Source of the DNA: Pholiota molesta
Taxonomy: Eukaryota; Basidiomycota; Agaricomycetes; Agaricales; Strophariaceae
Length of the DNA stretch: 64,000 nt
Reading direction: 5' to 3'
Assembly: GCA_014925825.1 (NCBI GenBank)
Contig: JACGCK010000073.1
Coordinates: forward strand, 164,084 to 228,083
Of this stretch, positions 11,544 through 22,800 are shown piece by piece. A program made the position numbers and the translations under genes. The notes under the pieces are model-generated. The model did not search any database. It worked only from the letters and a program-made list of their open reading frames with translations, and was not told the DNA's origin. Position 1 is the stretch's first letter. Every line of letters starts with the position of its first letter.

Positions 11544-11629
11544 TGGACACTGTGGGGATTGAACCCACGGCCTCATGCAATGATGACTAAGCATGCAAAG
11601 CAAGCGCGCTACCACTGTGCTAAGTGCCC
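11544..11629 (-). tRNA. tRNA-Ala (anticodon TGC) with a 14-base intron
   Basis: The minus-strand 86 bases fold as a tRNA. The acceptor stem GGGCACT pairs with AGTGTCC, giving the G3:U70 wobble pair that identifies tRNA-Ala. The T arm is perfect (GTGGG, loop TTCAATC, CCCAC). The anticodon loop reads TTTGCA-T with TGC as anticodon, and 14 extra bases sit one base after the anticodon, the canonical place for nuclear tRNA introns. The discriminator is A. One mismatch in the anticodon stem (T28/T42) and one in the D stem are tolerable. CCA is not encoded, as expected. Confidence 0.88.
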
Positions 11630-11759
11630 TTGCGTAAAAGTTTGGCAAATTTACCACCACGTATCACATACATATTCTTCCTGCTTGTGGTTGGTCACAC
11701 ACGCCGCTGCTATTCCTCGGCTATTCCTAAATTTGATTCTTACACCCACCATCCCTACC

Positions 11760-13503
11760 ATGGCGCCCTCAAAGATCGGCAAGACCAGCGCCCTTGACGC
11801 GAAAAAAGACGCAAAGGCGAAGGGGAAGAAGCCCTCGCGGTCCGCGGTCGGGGCCCCATCCCAGCACACACAAGCAAGCCGCAAGGGCAAGCGGGCATGG
11901 CGCAAAAACGTGAACATCGAAGACGTCGAGGAGGTCCTGGAGGGCCTGCGCGCGGAGGAGCGGGTCGTCGGGTGCGTATCTTCCGTCGTCGTCTCCCTAG
12001 GCCTGCGCTGATGATGATGCTGGATAGTTCGACGCTGGGCCAGATGCAAGACGGCCAGCTGTTCCAGATCGACACCAAAGGCGATGATCACAGTGCGTCT
12101 GTCTCTCCTCCCGCCCGTTCCCCCTTCCAATGTACCTGACACTTATCCAGTCCGGAACCACCTCCCGCCGCGCTTCTCCGCCGCCCAGCTGACATCAGCG
12201 AAGATCCTCGCCCAGCGCTCCGCCGTGCCCGCCGTCTTCTCGCGGCCCACCTCTGCGAACAAGCGCAAAAACGGGGTCAGCCGCGAGGACAAGGAGCGCC
12301 TCCTGCGCATCGCGAAGCGGCCGCGGCGGGGCCCGTTCAACAGCGTCATGGACCCCGCGGAGTACGCGGCGGGCAGCGGGGCCGTGGCGCTGAGCGCGGC
12401 CGTGAAGCAGAGCGGGACGTACGACCCGTGGGCGCCGCAGCCGGAAGCGGAGGTCGTGAAGGACGGGCTGGAGACTGTGCAACCGAAGAAGGCTAAGGTA
12501 CATTTTTTTTTTGTTCTCACATATCATGCTTCGATGTAACTAACAAACTACCAGGCCCCCTCGACGACACGCACGAGGGACCTCATCGCCGTGCCGGCCA
12601 TCGTCGAGCCCCATCAAGGCACCTCGTACAACCCTCCCGCGGATGCCCACCAGGAACTCATGGAGCAGGCGGCAGCGATCGAGCAAAAAAGGCTAGAAGC
12701 GGCTGAAAAGCTCGCGGAGACAAAAGCGAAGATGGAGGCGGCGAAGGGCAGCGCAGACGTCTATGACATGTCAGTGGCCCCAGGCATGACAGTGCAGCAG
12801 CTCGCAGAGGACGAGGATGAGGAGGATGACGATGACGAGACCCAAGAGGACGGGGCGCCGGCTGCGTCGAAAAAGGACACCAAGCCTAAAACCACTGCTC
12901 AGAAGAATAAGGCTGCGCGCTTACTCAAGGAGGTATGTCCGTCCCCCCAGCCGGACAGTACAATCACTAATACACGCGATCCAGAAACGCGCGCTCGCTG
13001 CGAAAGCCCAGCAAAAACGCCTACTGGCGTCGATCAATGACGCCAAATTCATCCGCCGGTCGACCGCAAAATTGATGACCGCACAGGAGCAGGCGCGGCA
13101 GAAAAGACTGGCGGCCGTGGCGGAGAAGCTGAAGACGCACGGCCTCGCGGGCCAGAAGCTCGGGAAGCACAAGGTGCCCGAGAGCCATGTCGAAGTGCAG
13201 ATCGGGGAGGATCTGAGCGAGAGTTTAAGGGGGCTGAAGGTGCTTTTTTTCTCTTGCAGTATGTATGTTATACTAACGCGAGATCTGGCAGCCTGAGGGG
13301 AATCTTTTCCGTGATCGCTTCCGGAGTCTGCAGCAGAGAGCGCTGATTGAACCCAGAGTTCCAGTTGTGTATGTCCCTTTTTCTCTTCTTTATACTTTGC
13401 TCTTTTTCATTGCTTTTTTTTTTTCGCCTTTAGACCCACGAAGCGGCGACTTCGCATGATAGAGTATGAAACGCACGCATGGAAGAACTTTGACCGCGAG
13501 TAA
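11760..13503 (+). CDS. NOP53: Ribosome biogenesis protein NOP53
   Basis: Seven exons (11760-11971, 12028-12092, 12151-12497, 12555-12932, 12985-13239, 13292-13368, 13434-13503) give 467 residues with perfect phase closure. Family marks: the N-terminal SRKGKRAWRKNV motif, SREDKERLLRIAKRP, the VPAIVEPHQGTSYNPP block (near the arch-interaction motif that docks the Mtr4 exosome helicase), a long lysine/glutamate coiled coil, and the C-terminal IEPRVPVVPTKRRLRMIEY. NOP53 joins late 60S precursors in the nucleolus and guides the exosome in 27S/7S pre-rRNA trimming. The acidic run EDEDEEDDDDE is typical. It lies head to tail with CSN1, 420 bases apart. Confidence 0.92.
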
Positions 13504-13922
13504 ACTTGTAGACGATATGGGGATGTTTTTCCTGAACTATCTCATTCGTTGTACAATCGTACATTTACGGACTGTATTTCATACATTTCATGCAAATTTA
13601 CACTGTTGAATGGGATTGTACGGCTACAAGACAGAAAATACAATGGAAATCAATTGTAAAGTTTTCGCAAGCTTTCCAAAGACTTGTAACTCTCAAATTC
13701 CTCGCGTAGGATTCCAGCTCAGCAAACCCTTGTAATGATCACTTGCATTCTAATGGATTCTATTGCCTTGCAAACGTCAGAAGTGTTCCAAGCATTTTAT
13801 GGTGATTTATGACATTGTAATAAAGCCTTTATTACCCTACGTTTGTGACCAATGTATGGGATCTTAGCAGAACGTATAGGATTCCATTTTGGCGATGGAA
13901 CGTAGGATAGCCCAATTAGGTA
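13504..13922. other. Intergenic region between NOP53 and CSN1
   Basis: NOP53 3' UTR and CSN1 promoter. No repeat or conserved motif that I can name. Confidence 0.5.
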
Positions 13923-15882
13923 ATGCCACTGACCTTGACCGAAACGATGGACATCGACCAGATAGAAGAGGCCCAAGCAGCCGCCCCCTCCAACCAAGAC
14001 GCACATTCACCGTCCCCGTCGACGATGCCCATCCCTTCGACCTCGAGGGCTACATCTCCAACTACTCAGGTGAACCCAACCCATGCCCAATCACCTCTGA
14101 GCCCCTCTGAACCGATAGACAGGACGCACGGCCATCGACCGCCTCATCCACATTATGAGCATCGCGCCGTCCATCGCGGCCGAGGCGTTCCAGCTCTGCG
14201 TGCAGCACATCCACCAATCGCGCGACCCGTCGCTGTACCAGAACCTGCTGCACGCCTACGAGCAGGTGCCCACGACGTCCGGGGCGGCGCTCCCCAACCC
14301 CATGGAGCTCGCCGAGCTGGACACGAAGTGGGCGGACGAGGTGCTCGCGCGGAACCAGGCGGATCGCGTGAAGCTTGAGGTGGAGCTGAAGACGTACAGC
14401 AATAACATGATCAAGGAGAGCATCCGGGTGCGTACTGCGCGGCGCTACGCGGAGGAGAGGCGCTAATGTTGTGTTAGATGGCCCACCGCGATCTGGGCGA
14501 TTTCTACCGGTCCACGGGCGACTATGGCACGGCGCTGAAACATTACACCAAATCCCGCGAGTTCTGCACGACGAGCCAGCATGTGCTCGAGATGTGCATG
14601 TCTATCCTCGAGGTTCTCCTTGCATCTTTCCACTGTAACTGACCTTTTCTCATAATGCGCCTACTATATTCTAGCTGCTGATCGAACAGCGGAACTACTC
14701 GCATCTCACGACCTACGTCTTCAAAGCGGACGCCGCGCTCGACGCCACGAACGCAGCGAACCCCGCTGCCACAGGGCCAACCGGAGCGCCCACCCCGACC
14801 GTCACCGCCGGCGCCCCCAAGAAGAAGTCGGTCGAGCGCGACAACGTCCAGGCCAAGCTCGATCTCGCCACGGCGCTGTCCCACCTCGGCCAGGGCAGCT
14901 ACGAGAAGGCCGCGTCGTCGTTCCTCAAAATCGGGCCGGCGAAGGACCTCGGCGACTGGGTGGGGAAGGTACGCTTTCCCTTCGTTTCGCCGGGACAGAC
15001 TGACTGGTGGTGGTTTTCGTTTCTAGCTCGTGGCGCCCGCGGATATCGCGATATATGGCACTCTGTGTGCGCTGGCCACCTTTCCGCGCTCTGCGATCAA
15101 GGCGAAGATCCTGGAAAATTCGGTGTTCGGCGCCTACGTCGAGCAGGAGCCGTACATCCGCGAGCTCATCGAGGCGTACATGAACAGCAACTTCAAGACC
15201 GTGCTCGAGCTGCTCTCGCGGTACTCCGTGCGTCTCTCCTCCCTTTCCGTTTCCGCTCGCTATTTTCGCTGACGGTTCCCCGACACAGACGCGGCACTTC
15301 GCGGACATCCACCTCTCGCCGCACGTGCACGACCTCACGCAGCGCATCCGGAACAGCGCGGTGGTGCTGTACTTCCAGCCGTTCGCGTCGATCACGCTCG
15401 CGCGCATGAGCGCCGCATTCGGGTGGACGCTCCCGGAGGTCGAGCAGCACGTCGTGCACCTGATCCAGGCGGGCGAGATCCACGGGCGCGTGGACAGCCA
15501 GAATAAGGTAACTGTTGGTTTTTTGCTGCTGCTTTTTTGTCCCTTTGTTTGCGCGTCGATTTCTTTGACACTGGCTGATTTATTCTGGTTTGCTTGAAGA
15601 TTCTGTATGCGAAGAAGACGGAGTATAGGGACGAGCTGTTCGCGCGTGCGATCCAGGCTGGCGTGGAGATCCAGTCGACGAACAGGAAGCTGCTGCTGCG
15701 CATGCGATTGTACGCCTCTCCATCCCTTATCCATTGCCGTGGCGAAATCGCTGATCCCCATTATTTGACTACTTCTCTTCGATGTACGCTACAGACAACA
15801 AGCGGACCTCATCGTGAAGCCGCCGAAGGGGAGCAACATTCCAAGCGCGCAGGCGATGAATGAGTTTTATCTTGGCGATTGA
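13923..15882 (+). CDS. CSN1: COP9 signalosome subunit 1
   Basis: Eight exons (13923-14069, 14119-14427, 14478-14612, 14675-14968, 15027-15227, 15289-15507, 15600-15709, 15795-15882) encode 500 residues with closed phases. A proline/serine-rich N terminus precedes the RPN7 helical repeat part ([51 protein letters not shown]) and a C-terminal PCI domain ([36 protein letters not shown]). CSN1 is a core subunit of the eight-subunit COP9 signalosome, which removes Nedd8 from cullins. The second Met, in [10 protein letters not shown], may be the true start. The length is normal for the family. Confidence 0.93.
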
Positions 15883-16175
15883 ATGTGGTCGATGTGTGTT
15901 TTTGTCGTTTTTTTCCCCTTCCTCTGTACATATGCTGCCAATATACGCTTTCGGTTTTTGTTCTTGTTTTCTGTTTCGGAGTTTCAGCGGGTGGTTGAGC
16001 ATGCTGAGAAGGGGAATCGTGATCTTTTCCAGATTCATAAATCTTGAGCATACGAAAGAATTTGGGAGTGAATGAGTTATGAATTATGAAAGGCTACTAT
16101 GCTACATGGAATCCGAAAAGATGGTATACAGTGGATGGATATAACGGAGGTGATAGATATAAAATTGCGGAATGA

Positions 16176-16755
16176 TTAAGAAATGGTAATGCGCTTAGGC
16201 GCCTGCTCTGCGGCAGCCTTTGGGAAGGTGACAGTGAGGACGCCATTGTCCATGGACGCCTTGATATCCTCCTCCTGAAAACGGATGATGTTAGGGCTCA
16301 CTTCATAAACGAGGCAAGCACGCATACCTTCACACCCTCAGGGAGCTGCAGTGTCCTCGCCCACCTTCCGAAGCGCCGCTCGCGCACGGCGTATCCGTTC
16401 TCGTTGACCTCTTCCGGCCGCTTGGTCTCGGCGGCGACAGTGAGCCTGTTGCGGTGCACGTCGAGCTGGATGTCCTCTTTGGCGACACCTGGGAGTTCGA
16501 ACGTGGCGGTGACCAAATTTTGCTCGGTGCTCTCGTGTAGATCCATTCTATGAAGGGGTGGTGTGAGATGAACAGCTTGATTTTGAGAGATGATTAATGA
16601 GACTTGACATACTTTGGTTTGAAGGATCTGACTGCGCCGTCGACAAGGTTTTGGTGCTTGGATGGGATGTTTCCCGTCTCGTTCCGGGACAAGAGCGCTT
16701 GGTTAACCAAGCGCTCAACGTCGTAGAAAGGCTCGTAGAAGAACACTTCGGCCAT
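16176..16755 (-). CDS. Small heat-shock protein, HSP20 copy 2
   Basis: Exons 16755-16613, 16547-16328 and 16274-16176 give 153 residues. It begins MAEVFFYEPFYDVERLV; the alpha-crystallin domain shows NLVTATFELPGVAKEDIQ, RLTVAAETKRPEE, YAVRERRFGRWARTLQLPEG and GVLTVTFPKAAAEQ. The C terminus KRITIS carries the I-x-I motif used for oligomer assembly. It is transcribed away from copy 3 across a shared heat-shock promoter. Both introns sit at the positions conserved in copies 1, 3, 4 and 6. Confidence 0.95.
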
Positions 16756-17235
16756 GTCGAGATGCGAGGTGATGATGAGCGAAGAGATTACAAGTGCGAG
16801 TGGGTATGATGACTTGTTGTTGTTTTGTTGTCAGAAACCCGTCTGCCCTCCCGAATTTATAACCCATCTCACTGAATTTTCGAGACGGGCGTTGGACGTG
16901 CTGGAGTGTAGAAAACGCGGCTGGAGGCGACTGGAGTGCAGCGGAACTTTCGAGAACACCTCAGATTCCGGAAAAGGCAAGTGGTGGCACGCTGCCGCGC
17001 CAATTTCCAAATATGAGGACGCGCGTCTATTTCTGTGCGCTTCTCGAAAGGAGAGGAATGGAAGCGTAGCGTTGCATGTTTTCTCGAAATTTCGGCCGCA
17101 TACCCTGGCACAGGTATAAATGCGAGGCTCTTCATCCATCGTCGCCTCAGCAAAGAACAAAATCTCAGCGCACTTCCATCATCTCTACAAGCTTCACTCA
17201 CAGCTAATACCACTTCCTAACATTCCCTAATCATC
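16756..17235. promoter_or_regulatory. Divergent heat-shock promoter with HSEs
   Basis: Two perfect three-unit heat-shock elements can be read: GAActTTCgaGAA at 16944-16956 and TTCtcGAAatTTC at 17081-17093. Near-matches lie at 16874-16886 (GAAttTTCgaGAC) and 17041-17048 (TTCtcGAA). TATA boxes lie on each side: TATAAA on the minus strand (16856-16861) for copy 2 and TATAAA on the plus strand (17115-17120) for copy 3. HSF trimers bind such arrays. Confidence 0.85.
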
Positions 17236-17829
17236 ATGTCCAGCATCTTCTTCTACGAGCCCTTCTACGACTTCGAGCGCCTAGTCGACGAAGCGCTCTC
17301 TGCTCCGCGCCAGATCCGAAACCAGCTGCAGAACCAGGTACAGCAGCGTGCCTCTGACGCCGATGGCGCCGTGCGCTCCTTCAAGCCAAGGTAAGCCCCA
17401 CAGCACCACATTCCCAAGCAAAACATAATGCTGAGAACACCAATTTCGTAGAATGGACCTCCACGAGGACAAGGAGAAGAACGTGGTGACCGCCTCGTTC
17501 GAGTTCCCCGGCGTGCCCAAGGAGGACATCCAGATCGACGTGCAGAACGGGCGCCTCACGGTCTCCGCAGAGACGACAGAGTCCGCGGACCGCGAGGAAA
17601 GCGGGTACGCTGTGCGCGAGCGCCGCTTTGGCAAGTTCGCGCGCACGCTGCAGCTCCCCCAGGGTATCAAGGTATGCGTTCTCATTATGTGTTTTCAATG
17701 GATGGTTGGTGCTGATGTGGTGTGTGCTAGGACGAGGAGATAAAAGCGTCTATGGAGAACGGCATTCTGACGGTCACCTTCCCTAGGTCGACGCCCGAGC
17801 TGGCGCCTAAGCGCATCAGTGTTCACTGA
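17236..17829 (+). CDS. Small heat-shock protein, HSP20 copy 3
   Basis: Exons 17236-17390, 17452-17671 and 17731-17829 give 157 residues. It starts MSSIFFYEPFYDFERLVDEA; the crystallin domain has NVVTASFEFPGVPKEDIQID, RLTVSAETTESAD, YAVRERRFGKFARTLQLPQG and GILTVTFPRSTPELA, with a KRISVH tail. It pairs with copy 2 across a promoter containing perfect heat-shock elements, so strong heat induction is expected. GC-rich third positions and clean splice sites mark it as an active gene. Confidence 0.95.
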
Positions 17830-18278
17830 TTTTTTTTTTGATTTGCAATTCCGGCGCTCTGCATCTGCATTGGAACCTTCTTTGAACCTTCTGTATCAAT
17901 AGTCAATTTTTCTTGGAACCTTGTAACATTCCTTCTTGTAGTACGTACCGCAGAGTGCAAGTAATGATTTATGTGGATTTCAATTAACCTGGGTGCAAAA
18001 CCTGAAAAATGCAAGTATGATCTGCCAGGAGATTGGATGAGCAATCCATAGAGGAGTACCAGACAAGGCCATAAATCGTTCTTAGAACCCTAGCCATGAG
18101 ATCACCGAGCTTTAGAAAAACCAATGCATAGATGGAGGCCATAGTAAGGAAATAATGAATATCGATTCATTTCGGCAGCGACCTACTACGTGGAACAATT
18201 TAGTTTGATGAGAGTACAAGTCTAAATAAGATGAAGGGAGTAGAAATGTCAGAAGGATAAGAACGAAGAGGAGCGGGG
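17830..18278. other. Convergent intergenic region
   Basis: AT-rich 3' flanks of HSP20 copy 3 (plus) and the WW gene (minus). No coding signal. Confidence 0.5.
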
Positions 18279-19241
18279 TCAGGTGCGCAACCATGCTGTC
18301 TTTGCGATCTTCTTCAGCCGCTTCTGCTCCTTGAATCGTTCCTGAGCAAGCGTCAGCCCATAAACATGCATTATCAGAGTGCAAGAACGTACCAGATCCT
18401 TCTTTGACGGCCGTTTCCTCTTCTTCCCTGCCTCCTCCCCCTCCTCACCTTCCTCGCCCATCAACCTCCCACCGCGCTTGGCCAGGTCTTCCTCCCATTT
18501 GTTGACGTCAAAGTAGAATTCACTCATGCGCTTCGCCCGTTCAAATTCAGACAGATGCCCTGGCGTGCGTGAGGAAGCGGGCGCGAATTGCCCCGTGCGT
18601 GCGTTGAATTTTGCAGTGAATGTCGGGAGGTCTGATAGGAAAATGCTAAGTTTCAGAAGGTGAGAATTCAGAATATCGTCCTTACCACTAGGGCCAGTAG
18701 AGCCAGGAATCGTTGACTGCAGGAGAGAGGGGTCCAGGTGAGCAAGCAAAGGATCGATGCCCTGAGCGAGGGCAGCGGCTTGTAGGGCCGCCTGCTTTGC
18801 CGCAACTGCAGAAAGCTGTGGCCCAGTGCTCGATCCAGCCTCCGTGTTCTCAGCATCCTTGTCTACCTCAGCTTCTGGAGTTGTTTCCTGTTGTTCGGCG
18901 GCAGCAGCTGACGACGACGAGGCCTCTGGCTGAAGAGGGTTGACCCATGTCGTCTCCTGGGTGGCCGCGTTGAAGAAATAGTACGCATTGTACTGTGGCG
19001 ACCAGATCGCCTGCCATTGCGCGGCAGCTGCTGCAGGCGCGGGTGAGGATGAAGCTTCTTGCTGCTCTTCGGCGTCGCTGTTGTCGCCGTCTGAGCTCGA
19101 CGATGCTGATTTTGACGAGGACGCTTCGTTCGCTGGTGTTACTCCTGTGGTGGATTTCTCCTCGGTCTGCATAATGTGCGACTCCCCTTCTTCGTCTCCA
19201 GGCTTTCCGGCGGTCTTTGGCGAGAGTTTCGGCGACGGCAT
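18279..19241 (-). CDS. WW-domain protein
   Basis: Exons 19241-18686, 18631-18393 and 18341-18279 give 285 residues; an in-frame upstream Met at 19334 would add 31. One WW domain is visible at about residues 78-105 (WQAIWSPQYNAYYFFNAATQ, then ETTWVNPLQP), with both signature tryptophans and the YYFF aromatic block. It is flanked by acidic/serine-rich sequence and followed by a helical basic C terminus (MSEFYFDVNKWEEDLAKRGG, KKRKRPSKKDL, EQKRLKKIAKTAWL). WW domains bind proline-rich peptides; the basic tail suggests a nuclear, possibly pre-mRNA-related, role. That is inference only. Confidence 0.8.
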   Translation of the reverse strand: MPSPKLSPKTAGKPGDEEGESHIMQTEEKSTTGVTPANEASSSKSASSSSDGDNSDAEEQQEASSSPAPAAAAAQWQAIWSPQYNAYYFFNAATQETTWVNPLQPEASSSSAAAAEQQETTPEAEVDKDAENTEAGSSTGPQLSAVAAKQAALQAAALAQGIDPLLAHLDPSLLQSTIPGSTGPSGKDDILNSHLLKLSIFLSDLPTFTAKFNARTGQFAPASSRTPGHLSEFERAKRMSEFYFDVNKWEEDLAKRGGRLMGEEGEEGEEAGKKRKRPSKKDLVRSCTLIMHVYGLTLAQERFKEQKRLKKIAKTAWLRT

Positions 19242-19642
19242 CGTTGATGGAGGAGAGAGAAAGGATGTCGTGACGGCGGGAGGCAAGTCGGGCAAGTTCA
19301 AACTCCGCCTAATCCGTCCGGGCCTCATTTCCATGTTGCCGCCAAGCTGCCGCCCTCGTCGCCATCCTCATCTGCTCCCCATGTCGTCCAATGCCGCCCC
19401 ACCGCTGCGCAGCGCCATGAAGCACCCGTCACGCCCGGGTCGCCGACCAGCATGGCGACGATGTCCCCAGAGGCGTCGCGCATCCCCCTTCCATCGCAGT
19501 ATTCCTCGTCGCCGTCGCCAATGTCGACGCCAGCCTACCCACCCACGCAGACGCCTACCGGATCATTAACGAGGAGCGAGTCTTCGTCTTCGCTCACTCC
19601 TAACCAAACAGCGCCTTCTCACCCCCGCCTGTTCCCCACCAC

Positions 19643-20392
19643 ATGTCGTCGACCCACTATACCCCCAAAGTCTCCTTTGATACCTTTGAGAACCCAGTGG
19701 CGAGCATGTTCAGCTTCACACTTCAGGCCAAGACGGAGGGATACAAACGCACACGGAATACGCGGGTGTTTCTGTGTGCGTCGAGCCCGGATGAGAGCGG
19801 GCGCGAAGCGCTCGACTGGTGTCTCGAGTCCCTGGTCCAGGAGGGCGATGAGTTGATCGTGTTCCGCGGTGCCGATGAGGATGTATTCGGTGCGTCGCTA
19901 AAACCATACCCAAATTGCTTCTCTGATACGATATGCGTATAGAAAAGGACCACAATCTGGTGCGCGAAGAAGCGCGCGAACTGATGCGCACGATACAAGA
20001 TAAGAGCACGGAATACGGCCCCGAGCGCAAGCTCTCGCTCATTCTCGAGTACATCCCGGGCAAGGTCACCGACACCATTGATCGTCTGATTGCGCTTTAC
20101 CGTCCCGACTCCCTCGTGGTGGGCACTCGTGGACGACGGTTTGGCGTCGGGCTCGTACAGGGTCTGAGCGTCGGACTGGTGCAAGGATTAGGCGGCGCCA
20201 GCATCGGCAGTGTCAGCAAGTACGTATACAGCACGATTCTCTTATTATTTTTCTCTTTCTGACATCGCCTTATGTAGATATTGTCTGTCGCATTCGCCTG
20301 TGCCGGTCATTGTGGTCCGCCCTGGACGGAAACTGCGGAAAGCCGTCGAAAAACGGCGCGCAGATCCCAAACGAGGAAAGCACTTCGAATAA
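19643..20392 (+). CDS. Universal stress protein (UspA-domain) family
   Basis: Exons 19643-19889, 19943-20219 and 20278-20392 give 212 residues from the ATG of MSSTHYTPKVSFDTFENP. The UspA fold is evident: RNTRVFLCASSPDESGREAL, then DWCLESLVQEGDELIVFR, ERKLSLILEYIPGKV, and the nucleotide-binding-like loop PDSLVVGTRGRRFGVGLVQ with SVSKYCLSHSPVPVIVVRPG. UspA proteins act in stress tolerance and often bind ATP; the G-x2-G-x9-G(S/T) type motif is approximately present. Upstream 19381-19642 contains serine/proline-rich open frames that look like a typical N-terminal extension of basidiomycete members, but they lie in two other frames, so the true start may be 19381 with small sequence errors. Confidence 0.85.
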
Positions 20393-21052
20393 AGCACATT
20401 TACGAGCGCATTGGTCTGGGCACCACTCTGCTCATCTTTTGGAAAGGTTGCGTACCTCTCCAAAGTCTCTATATATCGGCGCCGGATTTGCATGTCCAAT
20501 TCCAGGCACGCAGTCGCGCCAAACGGACACCCTTGCGGCAGCACACAACGGATAAACTGATAATTACACGCATTTTTTCTCCATTAATTTCTCTGCATGC
20601 GGCCCATGTATATTAATTCCCTTCTTCGTTCGGTTCATAGGATCATCCCCCTGTATCATATCGTAGTCCTCATAGAGCAATCGTTTTTTTTATGTCACTA
20701 ACCAGGTGTGTAGTCAGCCCGCCCGAAATTATTTCGTGAATCAGCATCTCAAGCCAGCTATACGTGCATGTACGCATTTTCCAGGACCTCTTTTGCGACA
20801 CACGATTGTTTTGCGAATATGTCGATACAGTAATGAATATGGCATCGAGTCCACAGGCGTGTAACATTAAAGAAGTTAGCGCAGCTGCCACAGCCTGCCT
20901 CCGCAGTGATGCACACCTTCAGAAAGATGCGCACTGCTTGCATCTTCCATCTAACTTAGTTGGTGTGCTGGGCCCGTTATTCACATAATCCACATCTCAT
21001 TCGACACTCGCTAAGGAAACGTCGTCGAGTCGGTCTGTCGAGCGCCGACAAC
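20393..21052. other. Intergenic region
   Basis: Between the UspA gene and the downstream membrane-protein gene, both on the plus strand. No recognisable coding or repeat feature seen. Confidence 0.5.
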
Positions 21053-22608
21053 ATGCTCATTATCCTATTCATCTGTGCGTTATTCAGAACACTCCATGGA
21101 GCGCCCGTCAACGGGTTTCCCGCTCTCGATCTCCGCGACCCACAAGTCCACTTGGGCGATCGCGGCGTGAGCGACATCATCGTCAGCTGCTTCGCCACCA
21201 TATTCGCATGCACATGGTCTGCGGTCCATCCGAATATTCCTGCGCCAACGGATTGCGGGTGGACGCGTTTCAAGCGTCAATTCGTGACGATGGTCTATGC
21301 CCTACTTGTCCCCGAGGTGATAACAGCTTGGGCGCTGAGGCAGCGTTTGGCCGCGAAGAAGATCGTGGATGAATATAACATTTGTGTCGCAACAAGTAGG
21401 TGTATTTCCAGTAATAAAAGGACGAATGGCTTATGTATCAGTTCATAGATAAAAGCCAGGAGAAGCCAATTTTATTCGTTGAGATGATACGCACAATGTT
21501 TCACGATTCTTCTTTACCGCCCACATTGAAGGATGGCGAGGTACCACAATGGACCCTGGCACATGGTTTTCTGGTGCAGATGGGGGGCTTCATGCTGTCT
21601 AAAGGTGGCCGACCAATCCAAACCCTATCTGCCAACAACACTGCCAGAGTTGACAAAGAAGCGACTATCAAATGGAATATTGAGAACGGAATTATCGACC
21701 CGCCACTCATCACCCAAGAAGATATCAAAGACCGGAGCAAGGGCGACACCATTTCAAAGACATTGATTATACTGCAGACGACATGGTTCATTGTGCAGTG
21801 TATTGCGCGATGGACCAATCGACTTCCTGTAACGGAGCTCGAGGTAGTAACGTTGGGTTTCGCGATGCTCAACGGCATCACCTATGCGCTATGGTGGCAC
21901 AAGCCTCAAAATGTTGGTCGTCCAGTGTATCTCGAAATCAGAAAAACCAGAAGTGACGCCACTAGGAACGAACCCGAATCTAGCACTATTAATGAGACTC
22001 CAAGAGCCTCAGACACAGAGAGCGAGTTCATATTGCCTCATCCCAGCCCACGAAAGCAGAGCTGGTGGTTCCGACGCAAGCTGCGAGAACAAATCGAAGA
22101 CCGCATGCCCACTGCACCCTGGACGCTTCTATGGCGCGTACCACTGTTACTCATAGAGGCCCTGCTTCTCCCTCTCGACAAGATCGCTAAACACGAGGTC
22201 CGTACTGTCGTGAAGCGCGGCAATTTATGCGTGCCCATGTTCTACTCCGATTCTGCGGGGATGTTCCAGGTGTACAAGACGACTGCAGTTATTGGTGTCC
22301 TCTTCGGGTCAGTGCATCTGATCTCGAGCTGGTTCCTTGACTTTCCGTCTGTGCAAGAGATGTGGCTCTGGCGCGTTTCCGCTGTTGTCATTACTGTTGG
22401 GCCTGTCTTCCTGGGCCTTTGGCAGTCCATGCACTATTTTTCAGGATTGTGGGGTGGCTTCATGATCAGAGGTTTCGCTATTATTATGGGATCTCTCTAT
22501 ATCATTTCCCGCATCATAATCCTGATACTTTCCCTCATTTCTCTTCGCGCACTCCCTGTTGGCGCCTTCCAAACAATCCAATGGACTACTTTTATTCCCC
22601 ATGTTTAG
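21053..22608 (+). CDS. Basidiomycete multi-pass membrane protein, family unnamed
   Basis: Two exons, 21053-21395 and 21449-22608, give 500 residues. A signal peptide (MLIILFICALFRTLHGAPVNG) is followed by about five hydrophobic segments, including LIILQTTWFIVQCIARW, GFAMLNGITYALWWHKP, TTAVIGVLFGSVHLISSWF, VSAVVITVGPVFLGLW and a C-terminal IIMGSLYIISRIIILILSLI. Marks common in many mushroom genomes are present: the AWALRQRLAA block, AHGFLVQMGGF, and LPVTELEVVTLGFAMLN. These proteins are numerous in Agaricomycetes and of unknown function. No catalytic motif is visible. The model is intact and well supported. Confidence 0.82.
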
Positions 22609-22800
22609 AAACTTTGATTGATATAAGTAGTTGAGAGTTTATAGTCTTTTATCCTGCAACAGAGTCAAACCAGGGATATTGTTAACACACTATTTAATAA
22701 TTGTGAATACAGCGATAGTACATGTAGTATACAGACACAGTGAATGTGATCATATGTTACACTTGTAAAGGATAGTTGGTCTGACATCGACGGAAATCAT

